Positions 11,153 to 23,478 of a stretch of 64,000 bases of DNA are shown piece by piece. Each line of letters begins with the position of its first letter. Position 1 is the first letter of the stretch. The stretch covers positions 52,734,390 to 52,798,389 of the forward strand of contig NC_068576.1 in NCBI RefSeq assembly GCF_025698545.1. The letters run 5' to 3'. Origin of the DNA: Gossypium raimondii. Its lineage: Eukaryota > Streptophyta > Magnoliopsida > Malvales > Malvaceae. The notes under the pieces are model-generated. The model ran no database searches, was not told the DNA's origin, and saw only the letters and a program-made list of their open reading frames with translations. Made by a program: the position numbers and the translations under genes.

Positions 11153-14131
11153 TGTAATACCCCCTACCCGTTTCTGTCGCCGAAATAGGATACGAGGTAT
11201 TACCAGATTTAGTGAATTAATTTTTTTTCTGTTATTACGAGTTTAATTACTATTCATTTATCTAATCATGTCATGACGTCCCTTGGATAGGCCTCCGAAG
11301 CCCAAAACATACATCGGGACTAAACTGGTATTAAATCGAAGCCATAAGAAATTGTTCGCAAAATCTCAAAGTTATACTTACTCTAGCCATACCAACAGCT
11401 AAGTTACAAACATTAATTTCTATGTAATATTGGTATTTAGTCTATACATGCCATTCTTTCAAAATAAGTCATTTTCAAATACCAAAATATATGGGTTGAT
11501 AGTGTGATAAAGCTCCGACTAATCTCCAACCTTCAAGCTCCCGAGCACTACAAAATAGGGAAAAAGAGAACGGGGTAAGCACATTGTGCTTAGTAAGTTC
11601 ATGCAACAAGAATTATACTTACCAGATTATACACCTATCATTTAATAACACAAGCACACATCCAATTCACATAAACATATACCTATCACATACAAACTCA
11701 ACTTTTGCATTAGTTAAGTAAACATCATATAAATTCATTACAAAGACAAATGATTGATGAGCTCATCAATTCCATATTTTTCATTCTCTTGTTATTTTTC
11801 CATATTTATCCCGTTGAATTTCTCGGAATTTCGATGGATTTTTAGAGGTACACTTTAGTGTACAAATCCGGGTCTGTCAATTCATATTCATGTGCGCATA
11901 TTTCCATTTCAGAGAGCACACTCCCCCGAACCTCATCCTTACAGTGGGATTACCAGTCCAGGCTAAATCCCCTGTAATATAAACTCATAGAGTATTGTCG
12001 GGATTACCAGTCCAGGCTAAATCCCCTGCAACGACAATTACTCTAATGAGCTTGGATCTAAATTACCAGTCTAGGTTAAATTCAGACCCTAATTCAGATT
12101 ACCCGTCCGGGATAAATCCATTTTCCACATATTCTTCGGGAAGGCTATATGAGGATAGGATCACCTGTCCGGGCTAGATCCTTTTTACCGTCAATTCCTT
12201 TTCAGAGATCCATCGAATTTTCCTTTCATTCAACTAAGATTTATTTTCTCTTTTCATCAAGAATATCAATACTTCATCAATTATCATACAATAAACATCT
12301 AAATCATATTCACATCAAGAAAAATATATTTCAAGCATTTAAGAATATAATTCAAGTTACACAAAATTACCTCGATACTTGTTCGTAAACAAAAATCTAC
12401 TAATCCCGAACTTTTTCTTTTCCTCGATCTAGCTTCATATTTGAATTTTCTGGATCTAAATAAATAAATTTAATCATTAATCTAACACTTTTCATGTTCA
12501 TATGTAACATTCTCTATAGTTCCATTATTATTTATATTGCATTCAAAGCTGTCTCACTAAGTCACAGTCACTAAATTATTTATATCTTGAACTACGGAAC
12601 TCCAAATTAAGATCCGCTAATTTTTCCCGAAACTAGACTCACATATCTTCTTACCATAAAATTTTCAGAATTTTTGGTTTAGCCAATAAGTACAGTTTAT
12701 TCTTTAAAGTTTCCTCTGTTTCACTATTTGACAGTTCCGACCCCTCTTCACTAAAAATTAATTATCTCATTGTACAGAATTTGGATGATATTTCTGTTTG
12801 TTTCTTCTGAAAATATACTAATTAAGGATTCTAAACATATAAATTATAACTCATAATAATTTTTGTACAAATTTTAATGATTTTCCAAAGTAAGAACAGG
12901 GAACCCGAATTCATTCTGACCTTGTCTCACAAAATCTATTATATTTCATGATTTACAATTTCATTGATTAAACCGTTTCTTTTATAAGAAACTAGACTCA
13001 ATAATCTTTAATTTCATATTTTATTCATCCTCTAATTCGATCTCTATAATTTTTGGTGATTTTTCAAAGTTAGACTACTGCTTATGTCCAAAACTGTTTT
13101 AGTGCATAATGTTAATTACCATTCTTTCCCTAAGCTTTCAATAAATGATAATTTCATCCCTGCTCAATTAACCTCTCAATTGAGCTGATTTTTCTCAACC
13201 AACACTTTATTCTATCACTTTAAGCTACTTTATAACCTTTGGAAATCAGAATTTTAGCACTAGACTTTAATTCCAAACTTTTTCACAATTAAGTCCTACA
13301 AATCAATTTCTATTTAAATTACCTAATAAAATCATCTCATAAACAAATTAAAGCTTCAATTTCATCCTATTTCATCATAAAATTCCAGCACAAATTCATA
13401 GAAATTTTCAAATTCATTCATAAAATCAAAAACTAATGAATTTAGTAATAGGACCTAGTTGTAAAAGTCTTAGAAACACAAAAATTACAAGAAAAAGGCA
13501 AGGATTAACTCACTTGGTGCAAAAATTATGAAACACCAGCTTGAAGAAACCCTTAGGACGTTTTTTGGCTGATGAGAATGCATAAAAATAAAGAGAATTC
13601 TAGATATTCCACTTTAGTCCTAACTTTTAAAGTAAATTTTGCAATATTCCAATTTTACCCTTAATTCTTTAATTCTCCTGATTTTTCTCAGCGTATGCCG
13701 TCCAAAATATCTCCTTTTGGGGTTATTTTCAATTTATGTCCCTCTTCATTTAACAATTGAGCTATTTAACCCTTCTAGTAGCTTTTACACCTTTTTCAAT
13801 TTAGTCCTTTTCACTTAATTGACTACCCAAACGTTAAAATTTTCTAACGAAATTTTAATACCATAATACTAACACTTCATAAATATTTATAAAAATATTT
13901 TTGACTCAATTTTACGAGATCGAGGTCTCGATACCTTATTTTTACCCAATTTCTTCAATACTTTCTTTTTCTAACTAACCACTAAATCGGTAAAATTTTT
14001 CTATCGATATTTTCATACGATTTTCCTATCATACTAATATTCATGCAAAAATATTAAAATAAATTTCTCTTTAAATCAGATTTGTGGTTACGAAACCACT
14101 ATTCCGATAACCTTGAAATTGTGCCATTACA
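11153..14131. mobile_element. Inner nested solo LTR (Ty3/gypsy-like, 2,979 bp)
   Basis: Begins tgtaatacccc and ends gtgccattaca, so the first and last six bases (tgtaat/attaca) are perfect inverses. The 5-bp sequence atacg flanks it on both sides (11148-11152 and 14132-14136). It interrupts the outer LTR and is a related but distinct family: both start with a TGTAATA...CCCGT block and end near a block with cgaaacca. No coding domains are present inside, so it is a solo LTR. Its insertion postdates the outer LTR. Confidence 0.88.
11947..12180. repeat. Array of five dyad-symmetric motifs in the inner LTR
   Basis: Copies of a motif like ggattaccagtccaggctaa followed by atcc start at about 11947, 12001, 12061, 12095 and 12157. 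The outer arms (ggatt.a and taaatcc) are complementary, so each unit is an imperfect hairpin. Spacing is 35-61 bp. Confidence 0.8.
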
Positions 14132-15294
14132 ATACGAACTTACCTGGACTGAATTGTAGTAATTGCAGAAGTTTAGGGACTATTCCACTATTTTTCCTTT
14201 TCCACGAGTATTTACAAGATCTTGATCTAAAATATAAAATTACTCATTTATTAGCATATATTTCGTCTCCAATCTATTTTACAATTAATACTCTTTTATT
14301 TTTTGAATTTACGTAATTACTCCAAACTTCTACAATTTTTGCAATTTAATCCCTTAATTAGTTAATCTATCAAATTAACTAGGTTTTTCAAATCATTAAT
14401 CTATCCAAATATTCTAGCCCCTCATACAGCTCCTAATAAACCTAAAATTCACTATCAAACCCTAATATTTTGACATTTTCACAATTTAATCCTAAAACCA
14501 ATATTTAACAAAAATCACTTTACAAAATCATCACACAACACAATCAAAGCTCCAAATCCATGTTATTCATAAAAAAAACATCTAATATTTATCAATGACA
14601 ACTTCCAAAATTTTTAACAGAATCAGAAACGAAGGTACGGGTTAGCTAGACCTAGTTGCAACGATCTCAAAAATATAAAAATAACAAGAAACGGGTAAGA
14701 ATTGAACTCACATGGAAGCTCCTATGCTCAACCAATTCTCCAATCTATTTCTATGGTGTTTCGGCAGTGACAAAAGAAGAAAATGAAGAAGAAAACCTAT
14801 TTCTTCTTACTTAATTTTGTTTTAATTTCAACTAAATTACAAGTTTGCCATTATAATTTAATTAATTTGTCCTTATCCATCAATTTGCCGTCCCACTATA
14901 TTATTTAGGGCTTAATTATCACTTAAGTCCTTCCTCAATTAATAATTACACCATTTCATCACTTAATTGCTATAATTAGCAAGTTTTGTATCTTTTTCAA
15001 TTTAGTCCTTTTTAATTAATTAACTATTGAAACGTTAATATTTATATATTTACGGCTTGGTTTATAGAAACAATGTCCCGATACCTCACTTTCTAAAACC
15101 ACTTGACCTTAGGGTCTTATCACTTGAACCTAATAAATCGTTATAAAACATAAATTACTAAATCAAAAACCTTTTTAAAGCTATATTTGACTTATAAATA
15201 TTAAATAATAATATTTACGGACTTACTCGTCGGATTTGGTGGCCTCGAAACCAATATTTTCGACACCACTGAAAAATCTAGTTGTTATAGGTTG

Positions 15295-16485
15295 TCCACC
15301 CTACTCTCTCTCTCTCTCCTTTCCATTTCCCCTTTTAGCCTCTCCTTCTTAATCATCTTTCTGTTCCATTTCATTTTCTTTTCTTGTTTCCTCTACCTTC
15401 TCTATCACACCCTCCCACCAAACCCTTTCCCCACCACTAGCGCATGGGGGCTCCCTTCCTTTTACCTCTCTTTTTTTTTCCTTTTTATTTTATTTTTTGA
15501 AAAATTAATCTCGTGATTTCTCCCTAGCCCCTTAGGCTTTTGGCCACTTGAATGGAGGAGGAGAGAATCCCAGCCACCTCATGGTCTTTCCATGGTTTTC
15601 TTTTGGAGATTTGCTCCTCTACTTTGGTCAAGATTCTCCTCAGCTTGTGTTTCCTTCCGCTTCAACAAGGTCACTGCGTTTGGTGGAGTGTCATCGCCAG
15701 TAAGCCTTGATGGCTTGTGCATGGTGATGTCAGTTTGGTTGCACTAAACTTTTGCTGTTTGGTTAATGATGTCACTCCAAAAGATTTGAATCTCCCTATG
15801 TCAGTGACTTTCGATGATGTCCATGGTGGCGGCAGTGATCATTCTCCAAGTCGTTGTTCCGGTTTTGACTCCCCCTTGGTGGTGGGTCCGTTAGTTGAGA
15901 GTACGACTTCCCCGCTTGATTGGGCTTTTCTAGCCACGCCTCCTCCCTCCCTTTCTGTTGGGCTGCTTTGGGATAGGGTTGGGCCTGGTCCCCTTGTCTT
16001 TAATGTATTATCTTTCTAGGCTTTGGCCCTTTTGTTCTTACATTGTGGTTAATTTGAATTTTTATTTTTAAAAAGTTTTGTGTTTTTAGTTTTGTTTTTT
16101 AAATTGGATCGGTAGTCAAATCGGTCAGGACATTGTTTCGTCAATCCAATCGATTTAATTAAAAAATTATTAAAAAAATTCGATTCAATTGGTTCAACCG
16201 TTCAACTCTCAAGTCAATCGACTCGTAACCCCTCTTCGAATTGGCACCCCGAATGATCGGGTTTGATCCAAACAACATTAGTTTTTAGACGTTTTGCTGC
16301 TTTGAGAGGAAACAAAGATACCGAAGTATTGATCCTATACGCACGGAAAAAATGAATAAAAAAGAAAAAAAAACAAGCCCAAAGAGTCAGAATTCAGATG
16401 TGTAAAACGTGGAGTTACTTGCTTTTAGACTGTTATAAGATTCCTTGTCAATCAGATTAATGCACACACATATATATATTATTAC
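15295..16485. other. Unclassified, relatively GC-rich segment beside the LTR
   Basis: A pyrimidine-rich tract (15300-15490) is followed by a less AT-rich stretch containing a 100-residue frame (15717-16019, first codon not firmly supported) that I do not recognise. After it, 16040-16230 is T-rich with a degenerate foldback (aaatcggtcagg and ggttcaaccgttcaa). It could be part of an old retroelement or a gene fragment; nothing decides between them. Confidence 0.35.
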
Positions 16486-16937
16486 AACAAAGTATCACAT
16501 TCCTTTCCTCGAATTTACTTGTTTCAATAACAATTTTTCATATTCTCTGCTCACTCTTTCTTTTCACTTTTGACTTTTTATATATTTCTGTTTGTTTCCT
16601 TTTCATTTGTTTCTCCTTGTAGTTTTATTCTCTTCATATCTTGGCTGCCACTTTTGGCATTAATTTTAGTTAGATTCTCAACAGATTTTGCATAACAAGG
16701 AATTTCCAACTTTTTCTTTCTAAATTCCTTACACGTTTCACATTGGCTAATGATTGTTCGGACTTGAACTTGTGACAAGAGCATGTTCAACATTGATCAT
16801 TGTTCAATCATATGTTGTAATCGCAGCAGGTCAGAACATTGATTGTTTAATTTTCTTTAACACCATTGGGATCTCTTTAAAAGTGTTTTTTTTTTTGTTT
16901 TTCTGAGTTGAAACATAAAATTTCAATTAGAGCGCAT

Positions 16938-19697
16938 ATGCATAAATCAAATGAGAAATATAGGGAAATAACTATAGACAAAGGTGGTGGAGGAGACAGT
17001 GACTCTCCCCATAGAGATGCATCTCAGTTTCCGAAGGTGATGAATAGGCCTATCCATCTGCCCATTGAAACCCATTTCCTCCTCCCTCCTCCTCCGCGCA
17101 AAGAAGCGGAGAAGCCATCCTCATTGGGACTTAAGTCCGTGCTTTCGTATCCGCTCAAGGTTCGAGATTCGTTGAAGAAACTCGGAAAGAGCAAAAGCAT
17201 GGAAAGGATCCTTGAAGGGACTCATGATCCAAAAGATGAACAAATTGTTCAGTCGTTCCGTGAATTACTTTTCCTTGAGGATCAATTTCCAGCAAAACAC
17301 AATGACTATCATACACTTCTACGGTAAAGTGAACGCAATGTTATTATTAAATGTAACAAATATATATATACATATATACGTATGTATATATTGATCAGTG
17401 ATGGAGCTCTCCTTGTGCATTTATGTTTCTAAGAATGAGAGATTTTGATCTGCAAAAAGCAAAAGAAATGTTTCTGAATTATCTTCAATGGCGCAAGGAC
17501 TATGGAGTTGATGCAATCCAAAAGGCAAGTATAATTCAAACTATATCTTATCCTTTCATACATGAAATTTAAACATAACATTGATAAGCTAAGGACCTCC
17601 TGCATTGTTTGCTCAGATTTCTTATTGTCTTGTAATGTAAATCTTTGTCATCCAGGAATTTAAGTTTACCGAGCTCGCAGAGGTGAAGAAATGCTACCCT
17701 CATGGATTTCATGGTGTCGATCGAAGTGGTAGACCGGTATACATAGAAAGGGTTGGGATGGTAGACCTGAATGCATTACTTCAAGCAACCAGCATAGACA
17801 GATTTGTAAAGTATCATGTATCAGAACAAGAGAAAACACTAAATTTAAGATACCCTGCATGCTCAATTGCAGCCAAGAGGCATATTGCATCCACCACAAG
17901 TATCTTAGATGTGAAGGGAGTTGTAAGCATCTCTTCCCTTCTTAATTCCTCCACAATTTTGTTCATCATTCAAGGGAGGGACATGAAAATGTTGCTTCTC
18001 TAGCTGAAAGAGTTTTCCTTGTCTATAATCTTGTATTGAAGTTGCATCATAGTATGATGCGCATGAATCGAGATCGATGTTTTCCTTTTTTTCCTCGCAA
18101 TCATGACAATATATATATCACCATGTTGGAGAATTCTAGAAAATTTGATCACTTCCTACTAGTAAGCTCTAAATTTATGTGAATGTTAATCTTTGGCAAG
18201 GGGATGTCTAATTTCTCAAAGCCTGCAAGATATCTTTTCATGGAAATTCAGAAAATTGACAGCAACTACTACCCAGAGGTAAGTTCAATTCCATTTTGTT
18301 TTTCACTAAGATTGATAAACTAGGGAGTAGAAGATAGTGGGAATGGTCAATTGTGAAGCCAGGTTACAAGCAATGATATGTTGACTGATTAGCCAAAGTG
18401 TCCGATCGGCATGCATGCTGCTTGTGACGGATTGTTAGAACATTATTTGAGGCAACTAGTAGGAGAATCTTTGTTTCATTAGTTTTTATTACAGTAGAAA
18501 ATTTGTTCAGTATGCAAACACAACTGGTTCTTCCAATCAGACACAAATTTTGGTAAATGACATTTGTTCTTGCAGACTCTAAACCGGCTCTTCATTATCA
18601 ATGCTGGTTCTGGGTTCCGGATGCTTTGGAAGGTTCTCAAGGCGTTTATGGATGCTCGAACCTTGGCCAAAATTCATGTACAGATTGAAGCATTCAATTT
18701 CCTTTATTGCATACGGTGGCATTGAAGTCTATATATATATTTATATATCCTTCTCAAACAAGGGAAATGTTTAATTGGGGAAGTGATTATGATGTTTCAG
18801 GTGCTGGGATCTAATTACCTTAGCAATCTCACTGAAGGCATTGATCCAAGGTATGGTATAGATATTCATGTATTAAAGTTGGCAGTTGACGTCTATATTT
18901 ATGCATTTAAGCCGCTAAATATTGCTATCATTCAATTCAACAGTAACTTGCCGGCGTTTCTTGGTGGAAGCTGTACATGTGCTGACTATGGGGGTTGCTT
19001 GTTAAGTGATAAAGGACCCTGGAAGAACCCAGAAATTACAGAGATGCTTCAGGTGGACTCTGCTTAGTAGAAAGGCATTCTCTAATTATTAATGTTCCAT
19101 TTGTAGGAATAAATGTGAACATGGTTTCACGATTCACTACAAATATTATCCCCCTTTTTTTATCACGGCAATTTACATGTAATGAAGATACCAATAATGA
19201 AGGAAATGGTGACCTAGCTTCAGGAGATGCTTTGATGCATGATATGGTGAGCATCTCTATGTGTGTGCGTGTGCGTGTGTGTGTATGTAACTATGTATGT
19301 GTATATAGATTGAAGTTGAAGGCTAAATTGGAGTGAAAACAGGAAAATGGTAAAAGCAAAGAAGACATGGGAAAGGAGGAAAGGGGAATGAGTGATAAGT
19401 TTGCACCACAAAAAGTAATGGCACTGGAAGCTTCACTTGCAGACACCAATAAAGTAAGTAGTACAGTTTCACCTCTTGTCTCTGACAAAACAAAAAAGAT
19501 TCAATGGAAATATTTTTTATCATCTTTATGGGACAGAAAATTGATGCACTGGAAGTGGCACTTGAGGATACCAAGATGGTGAGTATAAAAAAACACCTTC
19601 CTTGTGCCTGCCACTTTAAATCAGATAATTTTATTAGGAATTTTTTTGACAGGTGTTGAGAGGGCTTGCACAGCATATTAAAGATCTGAATCTTTGA
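16938..19697 (+). CDS. SEC14-like phosphatidylinositol/phosphatidylcholine transfer protein (SFH type), copy 1, apparently disrupted
   Basis: Eleven coding exons: 16938-17323, 17425-17524, 17656-17922, 18201-18278, 18576-18677, 18801-18850, 18944-19052, 19168-19246, 19343-19453, 19537-19578, 19653-19697. Phases agree throughout and would give about 455 residues. The CRAL-TRIO N domain ([20 protein letters not shown]) is followed by the SEC14 lipid-binding domain ([45 protein letters not shown]) and a short coiled-coil-like tail. The start ATG at 16938 is chosen because the in-frame upstream sequence opens only with TTG. Such proteins exchange phosphoinositides at membranes. Oddities: the exon 2 acceptor is AT instead of AG at 17423-17424 (copy 2 has AG); the exon 2 donor is GC; at exon 8 the acceptor reads cacgg and the frame is broken, while copy 2 is intact there. 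The C-terminus is shorter than in typical SFH proteins with a nodulin domain. Confidence 0.8.
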
Positions 19698-20266
19698 ACT
19701 TGCTGACAAGTATGATCAAGCTGAAAATATTTAACGATATTTTACTTTGTTTTCACTGGAAATTCCCATGAATTATGATGCCATACGTGTTTGTTTTCTT
19801 CTTCTCAGGATTGTTGGTTACCAGCAAGCTTGTTACACTGTGAAGCAGAGTTCAAATGGGAAGCCAAAGGCATTTCGTATGCGCTTTGGGAGTGACTATT
19901 GAGGAAAGCCAGTCAGAGTCCCAAACTTGATGGTGCAGATTTCAAACAATATTTCAGTGTATTTTCTAGAACGCCATTGAAGTAGGCCAACGTAGAAATC
20001 TGGGATACATTAGGGAACCCAGGAATAATTGCCACCCAAACAGATTAACTGAATATCTAATAGAACTCTCTAACTGTAGTAAAAAATACAACATACCCAA
20101 GAAAATACCTTCTTTCTTTCTTTTATTTAAAACTTGCAATTATTAAACTTAATAAACCAGAATATATTCTTGGAACAATTTGTAAAAATAAATCTGAATC
20201 AAATGATTTTAACTCAGATTTTTGAACATCTTTCTTTCCTATTCAACCAAGACCGCATGTTTTAAC

Positions 20267-21498
20267 TAGGGGTGAGCAAAATTCGATTCGACTCGAAAAA
20301 ATCGAAAAAAAATTCGAATTTCGAGTTAAACGAATTGAGTTATTCGAGTTAATCGAGTTATTCGAATCAACTCGAATTTTTTTTCGAATTTCGAGTTCGA
20401 ATCGAGTTGAGTTTTCGAATTCGAATAACTCGAATAATTCGAATAATTCGAATATCAAACTATAATATTTTACAGTTTTACCCTAAACTCCCAAACTTTT
20501 TTACTTTTCCCTCAAAACTTTTACTCCTTCCCACTTTTCCCCCAAAACTTTTACTCCCCTCCCCTCCCAACCCCCAATCTACCCAAAATCCATTTCCCAC
20601 CAAAATTTTACTCTTCCATTCATTTTTTTTCAAAATTTTACTCTAAAAACCCTCAAAACTTTTTATTTTCCCCCAAAATTTTTACTCCCTCCCACTTTTC
20701 CCCTAAAACTTTTATTCTCTTCCCATCCCACCTCCCATCTACCCCAAACCCTCCCCCCTCCAATTTTTTTTAATATTTTCCTCCAAAATTTTACTCTCCT
20801 ATTTACTTTCCTCAAACTTTTATTCCCCAAAACTTTTATTTTCCCCTAAACTTTTACTTCTCACCCTTTACTCTCAAATAAAAATCAAAATTATCCAAAA
20901 AATCACTAAACATAAATAGTAATAATTTTATTTATATCTACTATTTATATTATTAAATTAAACTTCACATTTTATATTATTTATATTATTGAATTGTTTA
21001 GTCATATTGAATATTTATATTAAAATTGAATTCTTAATTATGCCATAAAATATTCGTGTTAAAATTTTATATTGGTATCAATTTCAAATTTTATTTTTAA
21101 AATAAATTTTATTAAAAAATCATATTTTTATATTTAATATATTTTTAATTCCAAAATACATAGTGACAAGAATCCGAGATAATTAAAACAACTAAGCAAA
21201 CAAATAAGCTAACCAAGATATAAAAATTAATAAATAAATTATGAGGTGATGAAAGTTAATAAAAAATTTGATTAAGGTGGACAAATTTTATTACGATGGG
21301 TGACAATGGTTACAAGGACCCAAAATTATTTTTTAAAATTTAACTCGAACAAATATATTCGATTCGATTCGATTCGAATTCCATCTCACTCGACTCGATT
21401 CGAGAAAACTTCAAATAAAGTTAGGATGATAAAATGAGATTCGAAAACTCGATTAACTCGAAAATTTTCGATTCGATTCGACCGAATGCTCACCCCTA
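20267..21498. mobile_element. Non-autonomous hAT-type element, copy in unit 1
   Basis: Ends are taggggtgagc and gctcaccccta, perfect 11-bp inverse repeats, followed by subterminal arrays of attcgagt/actcgaat motifs. The 8-bp sequence gttttaac lies outside both ends (20259-20266 and 21499-21506), the target duplication size of hAT elements. Length 1,232 bp. The interior is AT- and C-rich with no transposase; a 79-residue frame there is low-complexity. Confidence 0.85.
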
Positions 21499-21506
21499 GT
21501 TTTAAC

Positions 21507-23029
21507 ATGCTCAATCTACAGTATTTTCACCCATCCATTATTAAGTTTATGTTTTGGTCATTTAATTTCAAAAAGTTAAACTGTTCAAAAGTTTTCATTT
21601 AAGTCACTGAACTGTTAAAATTGCTGTTGTATAGCATTTTCTATTTGTATCATCTACACTAATTGAAACCTCTCGCTCTTGTTCTCTTTCTCTTCTACAA
21701 TTCAGTTTTTTTAATTAACAGCTTTGAATATCATGTATTCGTAAATCAAAATCTAAACAACTTTTTTCTTCGATATCCAACACCGATCATCAAATCGACT
21801 TGAATCTAATGTATGTTCTACTTCAACTATACCGATCATCGAATTATTGTTTAAAACTCGCTAGCTGAACTTTTCTTTTAAAATAACTTAAATTTAATGA
21901 TTTAAATAAAACATTTGAATAGTCAATAACTTTAATAAAAATTTTCAAATAATTTAATAATTTTTAAAATATTAAAATAAAATTTTATTAATAATTTAAT
22001 CACTTTCGTGCTTACTAAATTCGATCAGTTATGACTTTTCTTGTATGCTTAACTTGAATCTCTCTCTCAAATAATTAGGATAAAAATGAAGATGTGACAG
22101 GAAAAAATACAATTGTAAAGGAGTTTCTCAATTATCATGCCATACTCATCCACGTTTAGAAAGTGAGGAGCGAAGTTTTTTTATTATATATTCTTGAAGT
22201 TAATTTTATTGTTGATATTCAGAAATTTTGTGATTATTTTTTAATAATATTATTTTAACAATTCAAATATATATATTTTTGAGAGTAATATATTTTACTA
22301 TTACACACAATTATTTATTAATATTATTTACCGTAATTATAAAAAATTGTACATTTCTATCTTGAATATATAATTACACCCATCTACATTCAAGATAGTC
22401 TTATTTCACTATAATTATTGTGAATTTATTTAGAAAGTAAAAGTAATTAAATAATTTTTTAAAATTCTTAAATTTTAAATTCTAAATTTTAACCTCAATA
22501 TTAACTTTTAAATGTTAATATAAATTTTATTTAAACTCTTTTTAAATATGTAGACTTATCATAGCTTTTCTCTATAAAGTGATGGACTTGTCCTAATTTG
22601 ATTAAATTATATTATAAATTCAAGAGAAAATTACATATATATTATTTCACATATTTACAAGGATCACACCCTTAAATTTATTTCAAGTGAGCACACTGTT
22701 TCAACTTAACCTAAGATTTGTGAGAAAAGGTTTAATACATAATTTCAATTTTAAATTTGATATTTTTTAATATGATATTTATGTTAATTTTAGTTTAATA
22801 TTATACTTGTTTTTAACAAAATTTATAAATTTTAGTATTTAAAAATAGCATGGTTAAGCTTTTTATGCTTAATTTAGGTTTTAAAATTAATATGATGAAA
22901 AGTCATAATTAACTGATAAAATTAAAAATTAAATTTTTTCAAATCGACTTTATAACTCACATTAAATTACATTTATTGAATTGCATTTGAAAAATTAAAT
23001 ATAAAATTAAATTCAAAACTCTAAATCCT
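21507..23029. other. AT-rich spacer of unit 1
   Basis: Between the hAT-type element and the duplication junction no gene or structured repeat is recognisable. The same spacer recurs at 28049-29577. Confidence 0.5.
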
Positions 23030-23478
23030 AACAAAGTATCACATTCCTTTCCTCGAATTTACTTGTTTCAATAACAATTTTTCATATTCTCTGCTCACTC
23101 TTTCTTTTCACTTTTGACTTTTTATATATTTCTGTTTGTTTCCTTTTCATTTGTTTCTCCTTGTAGTTTTATTCTCTTCATATCTTGGCTGCCACTTTTG
23201 GCATTAATTTTAGTTAGATTCTCAACAGATTTTGCATAACAAGGAATTTCCAACTTTTTCTTTCTAAATTCCTTACACGTTTCACATTGGCTAATGATTG
23301 TTCAGACTTGAACTTCAGGACAAGAGCATGTTCAACATTGATCATTGTTCAATCATATGTTGTAATCGCAGCAGGTCAGAACATTGATTGTTTAATTTTC
23401 TTTAACACCATTGGGATCTCTTTAAAAGTGTTTTTTTTTTTTTCTGAGTTGAAACATAAAATTTCAATTAGAGCGCAT

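Larger units (their letters stand above)
10313..15289. mobile_element. Outer solo LTR (Ty3/gypsy-like), interrupted by a nested solo LTR
   Basis: Begins tgtaatatctctaacccgta and ends gttgttata. The 5-bp sequence ggttg lies directly outside both ends (10308-10312 and 15290-15294), a perfect target duplication. Removing the nested LTR and its 5-bp duplication leaves about 1,993 bp. The near-palindromic ends (tgtaa/ttata), the 5-bp duplication and the absence of any gag/pol or second LTR indicate a solo LTR formed by LTR-LTR recombination. The start resembles LTRs I know from cotton gypsy-type elements; superfamily assignment is from style only, as no coding region remains. Confidence 0.85.
16486..23029. 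repeat. Tandem segmental duplication, unit 1 (6,544 bp)
   Basis: The unit is nearly identical to 23030-29577 and directly adjoins it. It contains the first SEC14-like gene, a 1,232-bp hAT-type element and AT-rich spacer. The hexamer aacaaa occurs at the left boundary (16486-16491), the internal junction (23030-23035) and the right boundary (29578-29583), which defines the breakpoint. Confidence 0.95.

Noticed and set aside
23287-23478. N-terminal extension of SEC14 copy 2 upstream of the ATG at 23479
   Set aside because: It opens with TTG, not ATG, and the equivalent sequence in copy 1 contains an in-frame stop, so it is 5' UTR.
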